Notes: a model not told the origin generated them from the sequence alone. 50,859 bases of DNA from JANXVR01 sp034667405 (GCA_034667405.1 JAXDJX010000030.1:1-50859), one strand, 5' to 3'; positions 8,988-16,722 are shown, numbered from the stretch's first letter. Made by a program: numbers and translations.

Positions 8988-9013
8988 CGAACGGCCCCCG
9001 GGGGGGCCGTTCG
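8988..9013. terminator. Bidirectional hairpin terminator
   Basis: A perfect 11-bp stem (CGAACGGCCCC / GGGGCCGTTCG) with a 4-nt loop sits between the convergent DUF4012 gene and the small surface-protein gene. There is no strong U tract on either side, as is usual for high-GC organisms. Confidence 0.7.
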
Positions 9014-9033
9014 ATCGCTGCGGTGGGAAGAAA

Positions 9034-9288
9034 CTAGGCGGGGGTGACGGTGCCGCCGGCGGAACGCCTACGGGCCACCAGGAGGGCTCCGACACCGACG
9101 ACGACCAGCACTGCGAGCCAGATGGCCACATGGGACACGTTGCTGCCGGTGAACGCCGTGCCACCATTGCCACTCACTCCCGGGCTATGGGAGTGACCCG
9201 TCGGGTATTTGGTGCCTGCAAATGCTGACCCGACCTGGGTCATCACGAAGACCGTGGCACCGGTCAGGATGGCCGCTGCTCGCTTCAT
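9034..9288 (-). CDS. Small secreted surface protein with TAFTG sortase-like anchor
   Basis: This 84-residue protein has a signal peptide (MKRAAAILTGATVFVMTQVG, cleavage likely after SAFA), a short His/Gly/Ser-rich segment, then TAFTG (44-48), a membrane helix (AIWLAVLVVVGVGALLV) and a basic tail ARRRS. That order of pentapeptide, helix and Arg tail is the cell-wall sorting signal recognised by sortases; LAXTG/LPXTG variants are usual in Actinobacteria, so the Thr in first position is divergent. No sortase gene is in the window. After processing the exposed peptide would be only about 20 residues, so it may be a wall-linked adaptor. AGAAGGGA lies 9 nt before the ATG. Confidence 0.7.
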   Translation of the reverse strand: MKRAAAILTGATVFVMTQVGSAFAGTKYPTGHSHSPGVSGNGGTAFTGSNVSHVAIWLAVLVVVGVGALLVARRRSAGGTVTPA

Positions 9289-9305
9289 CGGGTGTTCCCT
9301 TCTCT

Positions 9306-9393
9306 CGGTTGCGTGCCGGGAAGATCCCCGGTCAGGGTTGCATAGTAGGTCGTACGGGCTAGACCCCGCAACCGCCGAAAGTCGGTTTTCGGC
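9306..9393. other. Intergenic region with nested inverted repeats
   Basis: Between the divergent small genes are several exact inverted repeats: CGGTTGCG (9306-9313) with CGCAACCG (9367-9374), CCGGG (9316-9320) with CCCGG (9327-9331), CGGG (9355-9358) with CCCG (9365-9368), and GCCGAAA (9374-9380) with TTTCGGC (9387-9393). The first pair encloses the second, as in a closed multi-branch RNA. It may be a structured leader, operators or both. It matches no riboswitch class that I recognise. Confidence 0.4.
9342..9371 (-). promoter_or_regulatory. Candidate promoter for the TAFTG small protein
   Basis: Read on the - strand, TTGCGG (9371-9366) and TACTAT (9347-9342) are separated by 18 nt. The start site would fall near 9335, giving a leader of about 45 nt that contains the CCGGG hairpin and the ribosome binding site. 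Confidence 0.4.
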
Positions 9394-9469
9394 CCTCTTA
9401 TGGCCCTACACACGGCCGACTCGCTCGGATCCGTTCAAGGATCCTAGCCGGCGGGCCGATACCCCCGTT

Positions 9470-9664
9470 ATGAAACTCCGGACCTCGACCCTGGATCTCA
9501 TCGCGAAGGAGTACGCGGAGGCTGCCGCTTCGGGCGACTTCGAGCGAGCGGAGGGGTGGTTCGCAACGGCGAAGCTCGCCGCTGCGCGCGAGGCTGACCG
9601 GACCGCCGTCTGGCACCGGACCCCGGTCGCGCAACGCGGGCGCCGGGCCCTGCTACAGCACTGA
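9470..9664 (+). CDS. Small hypothetical protein
   Basis: A 64-residue frame begins with an acceptable ATG and encodes MKLRTSTLDLIAKEYAEAAA followed by an Ala/Glu-rich amphipathic helix pair (SGDFERAEGWFATAKLAAAREADRTA is helical in character) and an Arg-rich tail. It fills an otherwise empty 480-nt gap between two - strand genes. I do not recognise a family. No clear Shine-Dalgarno sequence is visible. The composition looks like a small soluble, mostly helical protein; expression is unproven. Confidence 0.45.
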   Translation: MKLRTSTLDLIAKEYAEAAASGDFERAEGWFATAKLAAAREADRTAVWHRTPVAQRGRRALLQH

Positions 9665-9767
9665 TCGGGACGGACCCCAAGGAGACGGACCTCCACCCAC
9701 CGGACCTCGCCCTCGGACGGGGTCTGTTGTCGTTCCGGGTGGTCTTGCGGGGCCTGTGAGCGGAGAG

Positions 9768-10793
9768 TCAGGACTCCAGAGGGGCGCCGGGCACGAAGTA
9801 CGGATCTGCCATCGCCGCACTCATCGCGTTCGAGGAACGCGTCGAGCTTTCCACGAACCAGTTGCATTTGTTCCCCGTGGACCTACCTGCGTCGAACCAG
9901 CACACGCCACGGATGGCCGGCATGGCCTTGAGCGTCTTCTTCATGTTGAGGATCCAGTTGGCCTTGCGGTCGTGATCGGTCGGATCCTCCGCACATCCCG
10001 TTTCGAGCAGCATCATCGGCTTGTGGTGCCGCTTGCCGAACTCGTAGAACCGCTGAACCCGCCACTTGAAGGACGTCCACTGGTTGTTCACGCACACGCC
10101 TGAGGATGGACCCCAGTTGTACGCATCGGCCCCGATGTAGTCCACGTAGTCGTCGCCCGGGTACCAGCTCGAGGCCACGTTCTTATCCCAGTACGACGAG
10201 CCCATCAGACACGTGGTCCAGGAGACGTTGGTGACACCCTTCGCGCGGAACAGGTCTACGACGTGTCGCCAAGCCGCGATGTACTGCGCCGGTGTGCCGA
10301 ACGCCGAACGGTCGTTCTCGGGCTCGTGGAAGAAGGTGAGGAACATCGGCTGGCCGAACGCGATGCAGTTGTCCGCCAGCCGGTTGAGGTGCTCGTCCCA
10401 GGCGCCCGCAGCGACGTTCGTCCAGGGGATCGGCTTCCATCTGTCGTAGGACTTGAACGAGATCACGGGAGTGCGGCCCTGGGAGGCGGTCCAGTAGTCG
10501 TACTGCGTCGGGAACTGCTCGTCGTGGTAGTACTGGCGATCCAGCGTGAACCGCGCGCCGAGTTCGGTCTCCAGGGTGTTGATGGCATCCTTGGCAGACA
10601 CTCCGTCGGTCGGCGACACGTGCGCTCCGAAGCGGCACCGGTCGAGCCGGACTCGGCGGTGATGATGATTGGCTAGCGCCTCGCCTACGGGACTCATCGC
10701 CACGGCTCCAGCGCCGACAACCACGGCGGCGCTCTTCAGGAACGAGCGCCGTTTCAGTGGTGATGACAAGAGCTCTTGGGGGGAGCGGTCCAT
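9768..10793 (-). CDS. Tat-exported GH26-like glycoside hydrolase
   Basis: The N-terminus carries a twin-arginine signal (KRRSFLKSAA, 14-23; cleavage probably after EALA). The mature part resembles the GH26 (beta/alpha)8 barrel of mannanases and related enzymes: FLTFFHEPEND holds the expected acid/base Glu157, and MMLLETGCAED holds the expected nucleophile Glu264; a conserved-looking IGADAYNW strand lies between. The substrate is unknown. Its place between the Wzz/kinase genes and the divergent Wzy-type gene suggests it trims or releases the polysaccharide made by this cluster rather than feeding on plant mannan. Confidence 0.82.
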   Translation of the reverse strand: MDRSPQELLSSPLKRRSFLKSAAVVVGAGAVAMSPVGEALANHHHRRVRLDRCRFGAHVSPTDGVSAKDAINTLETELGARFTLDRQYYHDEQFPTQYDYWTASQGRTPVISFKSYDRWKPIPWTNVAAGAWDEHLNRLADNCIAFGQPMFLTFFHEPENDRSAFGTPAQYIAAWRHVVDLFRAKGVTNVSWTTCLMGSSYWDKNVASSWYPGDDYVDYIGADAYNWGPSSGVCVNNQWTSFKWRVQRFYEFGKRHHKPMMLLETGCAEDPTDHDRKANWILNMKKTLKAMPAIRGVCWFDAGRSTGNKCNWFVESSTRSSNAMSAAMADPYFVPGAPLES

Positions 10794-10848
10794 ACCTTGG
10801 CTATCGACCCGCCATAGTTCGACTTGAGGGTCTCGGCGTACGGAAGGA

Positions 10849-10892
10849 CCATCCGGAGTAGCCCATGGTGATCACCGGGGGACGTCGGATGG
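10849..10892. repeat. Inverted repeat in the divergent promoter region
   Basis: CCATCCG (10849-10855) is repeated inverted as CGGATGG (10886-10892) between the start codons of the GH26-like and Wzy-type genes. It could be an operator for both or a leader hairpin of either. The 184-nt gap 10794-10977 holds no gene that I can see. Confidence 0.3.
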
Positions 10893-10959
10893 CCCATACG
10901 GCACTCCCTGAGCGCCTGAGGAGAACCCTCCGTTGCACGGCGTTTCCGAGAACTCCTGA

Positions 10960-10968
10960 TGCTAGGCT
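10960..10968 (+). promoter_or_regulatory. Extended -10 promoter (TGCTAGGCT) for the Wzy-type gene
   Basis: An extended -10 element TG-N-TAGGCT ends nine bases before the GTG at 10978, so the transcript would have almost no leader. TTGCAC at 10933-10938 is too far away to be a normal -35 element. Confidence 0.4.
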
Positions 10969-10977
10969 CGGGGGCCC

Positions 10978-12357
10978 GTGAGCGACGCCTCCCTCCCCAC
11001 CCTGACACCGGTCTCTCCCGCCGCGTGGACCTCGAAGATCTACCGTCGGCGTGGTGCCGGGAGGTTCATCCCCGCCGCGTGGCCGCTCTACGCCGCGTTC
11101 GTGTTGCTGCCGGTGTGGTGGCTCATCGGGGTGAGCGGCTTCGTCATGTCGGCGATCGGCATCCTGATGATCATCGCTCTGCTCTTCCGCCGGCACCTGA
11201 CCACCGCAAAGGGTTTCTCCCTGTATCTCTTCTTCTTGCTGTGGTGCATCTTCAGTGCGTCGCAGGTGAACGATCCGAGGCAGTTGTTCTCGCTCAGCTA
11301 CCGAGGTTCCATCTATCTCGCGTCGGGCGCCCTGTTCCTCTACGTTCTGAACCATCCCCACGAAGAGATGCCCACCGCCGGCGTGGTGAAGGCGATCTCC
11401 GGCTTCTGGCTCATCGTGGTGATCGGCGGCACCATCGGGATGCTGGGGCCGACCATCCAATTCGACACCCCGATGCAGCGCATCCTTCCCCCCAAGATCG
11501 CGTCGGATCCGTTCGTGCATGACCTCGTTTCAGCGTCGACCGCATCGGGTCGGGCATTCGCCGCCTATCCGATCCACCGTCCGAAGGCGCCATTCCCCTA
11601 CACCAACCTGTGGGGTGCCAGTTACGCGCTGGCGCTCCCCTTCGCCGTCCTGTCCCTCGCGTACATGAAGAAGAAGAAGAATCGCGACGCGATGGTCCTG
11701 GTGCTCGCGTTCTCCATCATCCCGCTCACGTTCTCGCTCGATCGCGGCGCGTGGTTGTCCGCGTCCGGCGGTTTGATCTACGCCACACTGCGGCTGGCCC
11801 GGGGACGGAACGCGCAGTTGCTGAAGGCCGTCGCCATCGGCGCCATCCTCCTCGGTCTGGTTCTGGTTGCGACGCCGCTGGGATCCATCATCGGCACCCG
11901 CCTCTCCCATGGATACGGCGATGCGCACCGAGCCCAGCTCTACAACCAATCCGCCGCCCTAGTTTGGAAGTCGCCGATATTCGGCTACGGAGCCCCGGTC
12001 CTCGTGGAAGGGAACCTCTCGGCAGGCACGCACGGCCAGCTGTGGACCATCCTGGTCTCTCAGGGGATCCCCGGACTCGTGTTCTTCGTCGGGTGGCTCC
12101 TGTGGGCGCTGTGGAAGGCCTCGAGACGTCTTCCTCCCGGACACCCGGGCGACCCGGCGGTTCGATTCTGGTGCGAAGTCGCCATCTTCGTCGCGATCAT
12201 CCAGATGCCCTACTACGACCTGCTCCCGTGGGGACTCCCCATCGCGATGACCGCCGCCGCACTCGCCTGGCGAGAGACGATGTACGTCCGGGTGAAACCG
12301 CTCACGCCCGGCCGCGCTCCGGCAGGATGGACGCCAACCCCGCAATCGACCCCGTGA
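10978..12357 (+). CDS. O-antigen ligase/polymerase-type (Wzy-like) membrane protein
   Basis: This 459-residue protein is mostly hydrophobic, with about 11 membrane helices and a longer extracytoplasmic loop after helix 5-6 (residues about 175-200), followed by the motif region LTFSLDRGAWLSASGGLIYA that resembles the RGAWL core of the Wzy_C/O-antigen ligase family. A second loop (FGYGAPVLVEGNLSAGTHGQ) resembles the conserved HN/GTHN-like segment. It probably polymerises lipid-linked repeat units, or ligates finished chains to an acceptor. The other Wzx/Wzy pathway components lie within 12 kb. Its last 56 nt overlap the convergent kinase-fold gene. Confidence 0.82.
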   Translation: MSDASLPTLTPVSPAAWTSKIYRRRGAGRFIPAAWPLYAAFVLLPVWWLIGVSGFVMSAIGILMIIALLFRRHLTTAKGFSLYLFFLLWCIFSASQVNDPRQLFSLSYRGSIYLASGALFLYVLNHPHEEMPTAGVVKAISGFWLIVVIGGTIGMLGPTIQFDTPMQRILPPKIASDPFVHDLVSASTASGRAFAAYPIHRPKAPFPYTNLWGASYALALPFAVLSLAYMKKKKNRDAMVLVLAFSIIPLTFSLDRGAWLSASGGLIYATLRLARGRNAQLLKAVAIGAILLGLVLVATPLGSIIGTRLSHGYGDAHRAQLYNQSAALVWKSPIFGYGAPVLVEGNLSAGTHGQLWTILVSQGIPGLVFFVGWLLWALWKASRRLPPGHPGDPAVRFWCEVAIFVAIIQMPYYDLLPWGLPIAMTAAALAWRETMYVRVKPLTPGRAPAGWTPTPQSTP

Positions 12358-13549
12358 CGAACCGGGGGTTCGGCACCGCCCCCAGTGCTAGAGCATCCAG
12401 GTAGCGGGCCGCTGCCTCCAGCCCATGAAGCGCCAACGTAGCGTCGGCCTGCGCCGCGCTGAGACCGAGTTCCCGCAACGGCGTTGCGGCCGCGCCCGCT
12501 GCAGCCATTCCATCGACGAACGTGCTCTTCCGTTCGATGAAGGAGCGTTGGAAGAACCAATGCGGAAGGTCGAAGCCTAGAGGCACGCCCGGGCGCGCGT
12601 ACTCCCAATCCCACGCCCAGAGTCCCCCGTTCTCACGCCCGAGGTTCCACGGTGCCCAGTCGCCGTGCCAGCTCCCATGGTCGATGGCCACATCGGCGAA
12701 CCTCGCGCGGACCCGATCCAGCGCCCGCAGGGCCGCGGAGGAGGCATCTGGTGCCACGATCGCCGCCCGGACGATCCGGTCGCCGAGATCCAGCGTGTAG
12801 TCGCTCTCCGCGAGGAGCGTGTTTCGCCCGGGCCAAAGGCCGGCCACGGCTCGGGTCACCGTCGTCGATGGCGGGCCTGCGGCGGCCGGGTACCGATCGA
12901 GCCCGGAGGGCATCGGCTCGGTCACCAGCACGGTATGCGAACGCCACGACAGCCGCGCCCGGACCTTCGGTGCCGAGAATCCCGAACGGGCGGCCGACGC
13001 TATCGCCTCGAGGCCGTCCGCCTCGGCGGCGACGTTGCGCTCGGTCACGTCGTTCCAGGCGACCTTGGCGTACGCGAGGGTCCGGCCATCGCCCGACAGG
13101 ACCTGGACCACGGGCTTGCGATAGGGACTGGCAGCTCGCACGTTGATCGCCAGCTCGACCGTCTCTCCGAGGAGTTCGCCAAGGATGTCGCCGAGGGTCT
13201 GAGCCTCTCCGGATGGCTCGGCAGCGACCTCGAGCGAGTCACGGAAGATGAACGGTGCCGCGCCCGAACGAACGGCGAGACCGGCAGCCCACCGCTGGGC
13301 CTTGGCGCCAGGGCGGCGCATCCTGTTCCCGGAGGCCATGGCGGCTGCCCCGGTCCGAGGGTGCGCAGGGAGCAGCATCCGAGGTTCGCGCGCGCTGGGC
13401 ACGACTAGGTAGCGCTCAACGGCATCAGATGTCGTCCGCTGGTTGCTGTGTCCCGATGGCACCCGGGCTACCGAGACCCCGGGAAGTCCGCCCCACAGGA
13501 CATCGACGATCCAATCGAGCGCCTCGTTCGCGGCTGGCTCCGACGTCAT
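12302..13549 (-). CDS. Aminoglycoside-phosphotransferase-like kinase-fold protein
   Basis: The 415-residue product has the APH/choline-kinase signature: a candidate N-lobe lysine (LAYAKVAW, Lys162), the Brenner motif HGDWAPWN (295-302) with catalytic Asp and metal-binding Asn, and a following DWEY (314-317) in place of the usual IDWE. This predicts ATP-dependent phosphorylation of a small molecule or sugar. Its ATG overlaps the TGA of the upstream sulfotransferase gene (ATGA), so the pair is translationally coupled. Antibiotic resistance is not implied; modification of a polysaccharide precursor is a context-based guess. The longest frame extends to 14179, but that part shadows the sulfotransferase. 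Confidence 0.75.
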   Translation of the reverse strand: MTSEPAANEALDWIVDVLWGGLPGVSVARVPSGHSNQRTTSDAVERYLVVPSAREPRMLLPAHPRTGAAAMASGNRMRRPGAKAQRWAAGLAVRSGAAPFIFRDSLEVAAEPSGEAQTLGDILGELLGETVELAINVRAASPYRKPVVQVLSGDGRTLAYAKVAWNDVTERNVAAEADGLEAIASAARSGFSAPKVRARLSWRSHTVLVTEPMPSGLDRYPAAAGPPSTTVTRAVAGLWPGRNTLLAESDYTLDLGDRIVRAAIVAPDASSAALRALDRVRARFADVAIDHGSWHGDWAPWNLGRENGGLWAWDWEYARPGVPLGFDLPHWFFQRSFIERKSTFVDGMAAAGAAATPLRELGLSAAQADATLALHGLEAAARYLDALALGAVPNPRFVTGSIAGLASILPERGRA

Positions 13550-14430
13550 CCGTCCCAGCCAAAGTCGCGTCCGAGGAGTTCGGCGAGCCTGTCGTTCCAG
13601 GGCCGATAGTGCGCACGGAGGCGCTCCCGAACGTCGGGCGGCATGTCCGTCGACGTTGCCGCGTTGTAGGTCCGCCAGGTCTCCGGCTCCCATTTCGGCA
13701 CCTCGAGGAACTCCTCCAGCCGCTCGAACTCCCTTCGGGGATCGGTGTAGAAGTCTTCGCTCCGGATGACGAGGAGACGTTCGCGTCCCGTGTGCTCCCA
13801 CCAGCGTTCGATCTGCGTGGCGTACTCGCCTCTGATCACGTACGAGTGGTACTGATGCTCCTTGCTGACGGAGTGGGGATCCGCCCGGATGAGCTCTTCC
13901 TGGCCGGCGAGCCGCTCGGGCTCGCGTTCGACGGCATCTTCGAAACTCAAGGACTCGTGTCCGAGGTCCACCATGTGCCGGTAATGCGACCACGCACGCT
14001 CCACGGGATCCCGCAGCATCGCGACGAATTGTGCCTGGGGAAGATCGGCGGCCACCCGTTCGGGAACGAGCGGGTGGAACAGGTAGTAGGGGCTCGCCTC
14101 CCCGACCCTCGGCCGCCCGCCGAGCCGGTGGGCCGCGCGGTCCAGGCCTACCTTCGTCGGGAAGCGGCTCCGGTACCACGTGGGCCCGCGGTCGTAGTGG
14201 AGATCGAAGTAGTGAAGCTCCTTATCGAGCACTGCCCCCGCGATGTGTGGATGGCGGGCCAGGTAGTGATACAAGGACGTAGTTCCACCGCGCATCGTCC
14301 CGAGTACCAAGAAGTCGGGCAGGACCCGCATGCCGCTGGTGAGACCGCCGACCCCACTGGCAACCGCGCGGATGGCGCGCTTCCCGCCGCCGGGGATGCG
14401 GCGGCCGATCCGATCGCGCAACTCACTCAT
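13546..14430 (-). CDS. Sulfotransferase (Sulfotransfer_1 type)
   Basis: At 294 residues this matches soluble PAPS-dependent sulfotransferases of the heparan-sulfate type. The 5'-phosphosulfate loop is FLVLGTMRGGTTSLYHYL (around 40-57), a catalytic-region KELHYFD follows, and the 3'-phosphate motif is MLRDPVERAWSHYRH. The enzyme should move sulfate from PAPS to a sugar hydroxyl. It is first in a two-gene unit with the kinase-fold protein. A TAGCGT box six nucleotides upstream of the ATG suggests a leaderless transcript. Another member of the same subfamily is at 15859-16722. Confidence 0.88.
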   Translation of the reverse strand: MSELRDRIGRRIPGGGKRAIRAVASGVGGLTSGMRVLPDFLVLGTMRGGTTSLYHYLARHPHIAGAVLDKELHYFDLHYDRGPTWYRSRFPTKVGLDRAAHRLGGRPRVGEASPYYLFHPLVPERVAADLPQAQFVAMLRDPVERAWSHYRHMVDLGHESLSFEDAVEREPERLAGQEELIRADPHSVSKEHQYHSYVIRGEYATQIERWWEHTGRERLLVIRSEDFYTDPRREFERLEEFLEVPKWEPETWRTYNAATSTDMPPDVRERLRAHYRPWNDRLAELLGRDFGWDG

Positions 14431-14436
14431 GCGGTC

Positions 14437-14442
14437 ACGCTA
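14437..14442 (-). promoter_or_regulatory. -10 box TAGCGT of a leaderless promoter
   Basis: On the - strand TAGCGT is followed by six bases (GACCGC) and the ATG of the sulfotransferase gene at 14430. No Shine-Dalgarno sequence precedes this ATG. Confidence 0.5.
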
Positions 14443-14502
14443 CACGCTCGTCCAGCAGCGCGAGGCCGAGGATCGCGCGACCTACAAGCCGTTGCGTCAG
14501 GC

Positions 14503-15747
14503 CTACTTCAGACCCAGGGAGTAGAGGTATCCGTCCCGGCACCCGATGTAGAGCCGCCCATTGACGATCGCGGGCGAGGACTGCATACCGCGAGGGAACT
14601 TGAATGCGCTGCCGTCCGCCCAGGTGTCGTTCACCGGCGCCAGTTCGAAGCCATCGCTGGTACGGAAGGCGTACAGGCGATGATCGTTGGAGGCGACATA
14701 GACCACACCGTTGGCATAGGCCGGCGAGACCGTCGTCCAGTCGGCGAGGGCCGGCGTGTGCTTGCCGTTCTGCCAATGCCAGCCCTGCCACAGCTTCCGT
14801 CCGGACTTCGCATCGATCGCCCAGAGGGTGCCCCACATCTGTGAAGGGTGCCCGGCCATGGTGAGGCCCCCCACGGGTACGAAGACCTTGCCGCCGGCGA
14901 CGGCCGGGGCGCCCCGAACGACGCCGGTACCGATGGTGCTGCCGTTGAGGTTCTTCAGCGCCGAGGTGTTCCACTCCACCTTTCCCGTGGACTCGTTCAG
15001 CGCGATGACCCTGCCCGCGTCGGTCCCGGCGATCACCCGCCCGTTGGCGACCACCGGCGTGCCCCGAACCCGGCTGCCCATGCCCGTGCTCCACTTCTGC
15101 TTACCCGTACCCGCTGCCAGGGCGAAGACCCGGCCCTGATCCGAGCCGACGAAGACGGTGCCGTTGTCGAAGGACGCGCTATCCCACACCGTCCACGTCC
15201 GGCTGGACCAGAGCACCTGGCCGGTAGACGCCTTCAGGGCGAAGAACTGGCCGCCGTGCGACCCCACATACACCACGCCGTTGACGACCAGTGGGGAGGC
15301 GCTCACCTGTCCCCCCAGGCTCTTGCTCACCCAGAGCGCCTGTCCCCCTGTTTTCCAGGCGTACACGTGTCCGTCGTTCGAGCCGACGTAGACCACGCCA
15401 CCGGCAACCGCCGGAGAAGATCGAACCTTGTCCTTGGTGGAGTGGGCCCACAGGACCTTGCCGGTGGTACTGATGGCCCGAAGCTTGTGGTCGTCCGAGC
15501 CCACATAGACCACGCCGTTCGCGATCACGGGAGAAGAGTTGATCCCCTCCTTCGTGGTGCCGGTCGACACCCTCCACCGATTGGTCAGGGTGCCGACGTT
15601 CTTCGGACTGATGGAGGTCTCCGTCCAATTGGCACCTGTGCGCGATAGACCGTTGTGGAACTGCGGCCAATCAGATGCAATCGCGGATGCTGCCGTGAGC
15701 ACGGCCGTCGCCATGATGGCAACACAAAGTCCGAGGACTCGTCTCAT
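14503..15747 (-). CDS. Secreted PQQ-type beta-propeller protein
   Basis: A 414-residue protein with a signal peptide (MRRVLGLCVAIMATAVLTAA, cleavage near AIAS) and then DWPQFHNGLSRTG, a start typical of exported PQQ/BamB-like propellers. At least seven repeats of about 40 residues follow, each around GVVYVGSxDGxxYAxxxxTG with an LW strand. No heme, metal or catalytic domain is visible. Without an outer membrane to build, a BamB role is unlikely; carbohydrate or surface binding is more plausible given the sulfotransferase genes on both sides. A run of six Gs lies 8 nt before the ATG. It is transcribed on its own or with the upstream operon. Confidence 0.85.
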   Translation of the reverse strand: MRRVLGLCVAIMATAVLTAASAIASDWPQFHNGLSRTGANWTETSISPKNVGTLTNRWRVSTGTTKEGINSSPVIANGVVYVGSDDHKLRAISTTGKVLWAHSTKDKVRSSPAVAGGVVYVGSNDGHVYAWKTGGQALWVSKSLGGQVSASPLVVNGVVYVGSHGGQFFALKASTGQVLWSSRTWTVWDSASFDNGTVFVGSDQGRVFALAAGTGKQKWSTGMGSRVRGTPVVANGRVIAGTDAGRVIALNESTGKVEWNTSALKNLNGSTIGTGVVRGAPAVAGGKVFVPVGGLTMAGHPSQMWGTLWAIDAKSGRKLWQGWHWQNGKHTPALADWTTVSPAYANGVVYVASNDHRLYAFRTSDGFELAPVNDTWADGSAFKFPRGMQSSPAIVNGRLYIGCRDGYLYSLGLK

Positions 15748-15836
15748 TGGAATTCCCCCCAGGGTGTCGATCCAGACCTAAGAACGCGACGAGCCTACCG
15801 GACTAACTAGTCGATGGGGAAGACCCTCTAGCCCGT

Positions 15837-15856
15837 CGGGGCCAGATCAGCCCCCG
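15837..15856 (-). terminator. Hairpin after the seven-gene polysaccharide operon
   Basis: Just past the stop of the last operon gene the - strand contains a short stem (GGGGC / GCCCC, extended by C-G) with the loop TGATCTG. There is no U tract. It is placed correctly to end the transcript coming from 23.5 kb. Confidence 0.4.
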
Positions 15857-15858
15857 AG

Positions 15859-16722
15859 TCACCCCCTATGGAGCCAGGGAACGGGGCGATCCAACACCTT
15901 CTCCAGGCGTTCATCGAACGGCCGATAGTAATCCCTGAGCTGGGCCTTTGTGTCCGAGTGCATCGGGGCGTCCAGGGGCCGCTTATTCCGGGCGGCGTAG
16001 GTGGCCAGATCGTGGGATTCCAGCCCCAAGAAAGAAAGCACCCGGGCATAGGCTGAGGCCGGATCCGCGTACATCTCGTCGGAGAACAGGACCAACATCC
16101 GATCGGCGGCGAACCGCTCCATCCAGGCCGGAAGCAGGTCCACGTAGCACCCTTGGGCTCGATAGGAACGGTGCTCGTGCGCGGGACTCACGTAGGCGGG
16201 ATCGGCAAGCAGCCGATCGCGTTCGCCTTTGAGCCGCTCTGGTTCGGCCTTGAGCGCGTCTTCGAAACTCAACGTTTCTCCGCCCAGCCGAGACTGTTCT
16301 CGCCAATGGCTGAACGCCCGCGCCACCGGCTCGCGCAGGAGCACGATGATCTTTGCCTCCGGAACCGTGGCCGCGGCACGTTCGGCGGCGCGTGGTTCGA
16401 AGAGGTAGTGGGCGGTGGCCTCGCCGGCCAGCCGGCCGGCTCGCGCCCCTGTGGTCGTGAAGTGGGAGCGGTACCACCGCTCCCCGTTCATGTAGTGGTT
16501 GTCGAAGTACCGGACGCCCTTGGGAACCGCCTTGGAGGGGAAGAGCGGCGCCACGCCGGGATGGCGCACCAGGTATTCGGCCATGGACGTCGAGCCTCCG
16601 CGCTTGGTTCCGATCAGCAGGTAGTCGGGAAGCGGCCGTGAGGACGCCGTGAGCACGCCCCAGCGTCGAAGCGCCCCCTTCCCGGCCCTGCGCATCGGCG
16701 CCGGAACCCTCGACGATGTCAT
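15859..16722 (-). CDS. Sulfotransferase (Sulfotransfer_1 type)
   Basis: The 287-residue enzyme has the PAPS 5'-loop LLIGTKRGGSTSMAEYL (around 35-51) and the 3'-phosphate motif VLLREPVARAFSHWRE. It is the paralogue of the sulfotransferase at 13546-14430, sharing the order of RYFDNHYM, GEATAHYLFEPRAAER and SFEDALKAEPERL segments. The ATG at 16722 overlaps the flippase stop as ATGA, so it is the last gene of a translationally coupled operon. It probably sulfates the exopolysaccharide or its lipid-linked precursor in the cytosol, where PAPS is available. The longer frame up to 17487 is flippase sequence read out of frame. Confidence 0.88.
   Translation of the reverse strand: MTSSRVPAPMRRAGKGALRRWGVLTASSRPLPDYLLIGTKRGGSTSMAEYLVRHPGVAPLFPSKAVPKGVRYFDNHYMNGERWYRSHFTTTGARAGRLAGEATAHYLFEPRAAERAAATVPEAKIIVLLREPVARAFSHWREQSRLGGETLSFEDALKAEPERLKGERDRLLADPAYVSPAHEHRSYRAQGCYVDLLPAWMERFAADRMLVLFSDEMYADPASAYARVLSFLGLESHDLATYAARNKRPLDAPMHSDTKAQLRDYYRPFDERLEKVLDRPVPWLHRG

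Noticed and set aside
9289..9400. Known riboswitch (c-di-GMP or c-di-AMP type) upstream of the small surface protein
   Set aside because: The stems are real, but I could not find the conserved core sequences of either class, so only a generic structured region is reported.
12302..13549. Antibiotic-resistance aminoglycoside phosphotransferase
   Set aside because: Only the kinase fold is supported. Its coupling to a sulfotransferase inside a polysaccharide cluster makes a biosynthetic role more likely.
12302..14179. A single 625-residue kinase-fold protein
   Set aside because: The first 210 codons overlap the sulfotransferase gene and are low-complexity. ATG at 13549 overlapping the sulfotransferase TGA gives a normal-length protein.
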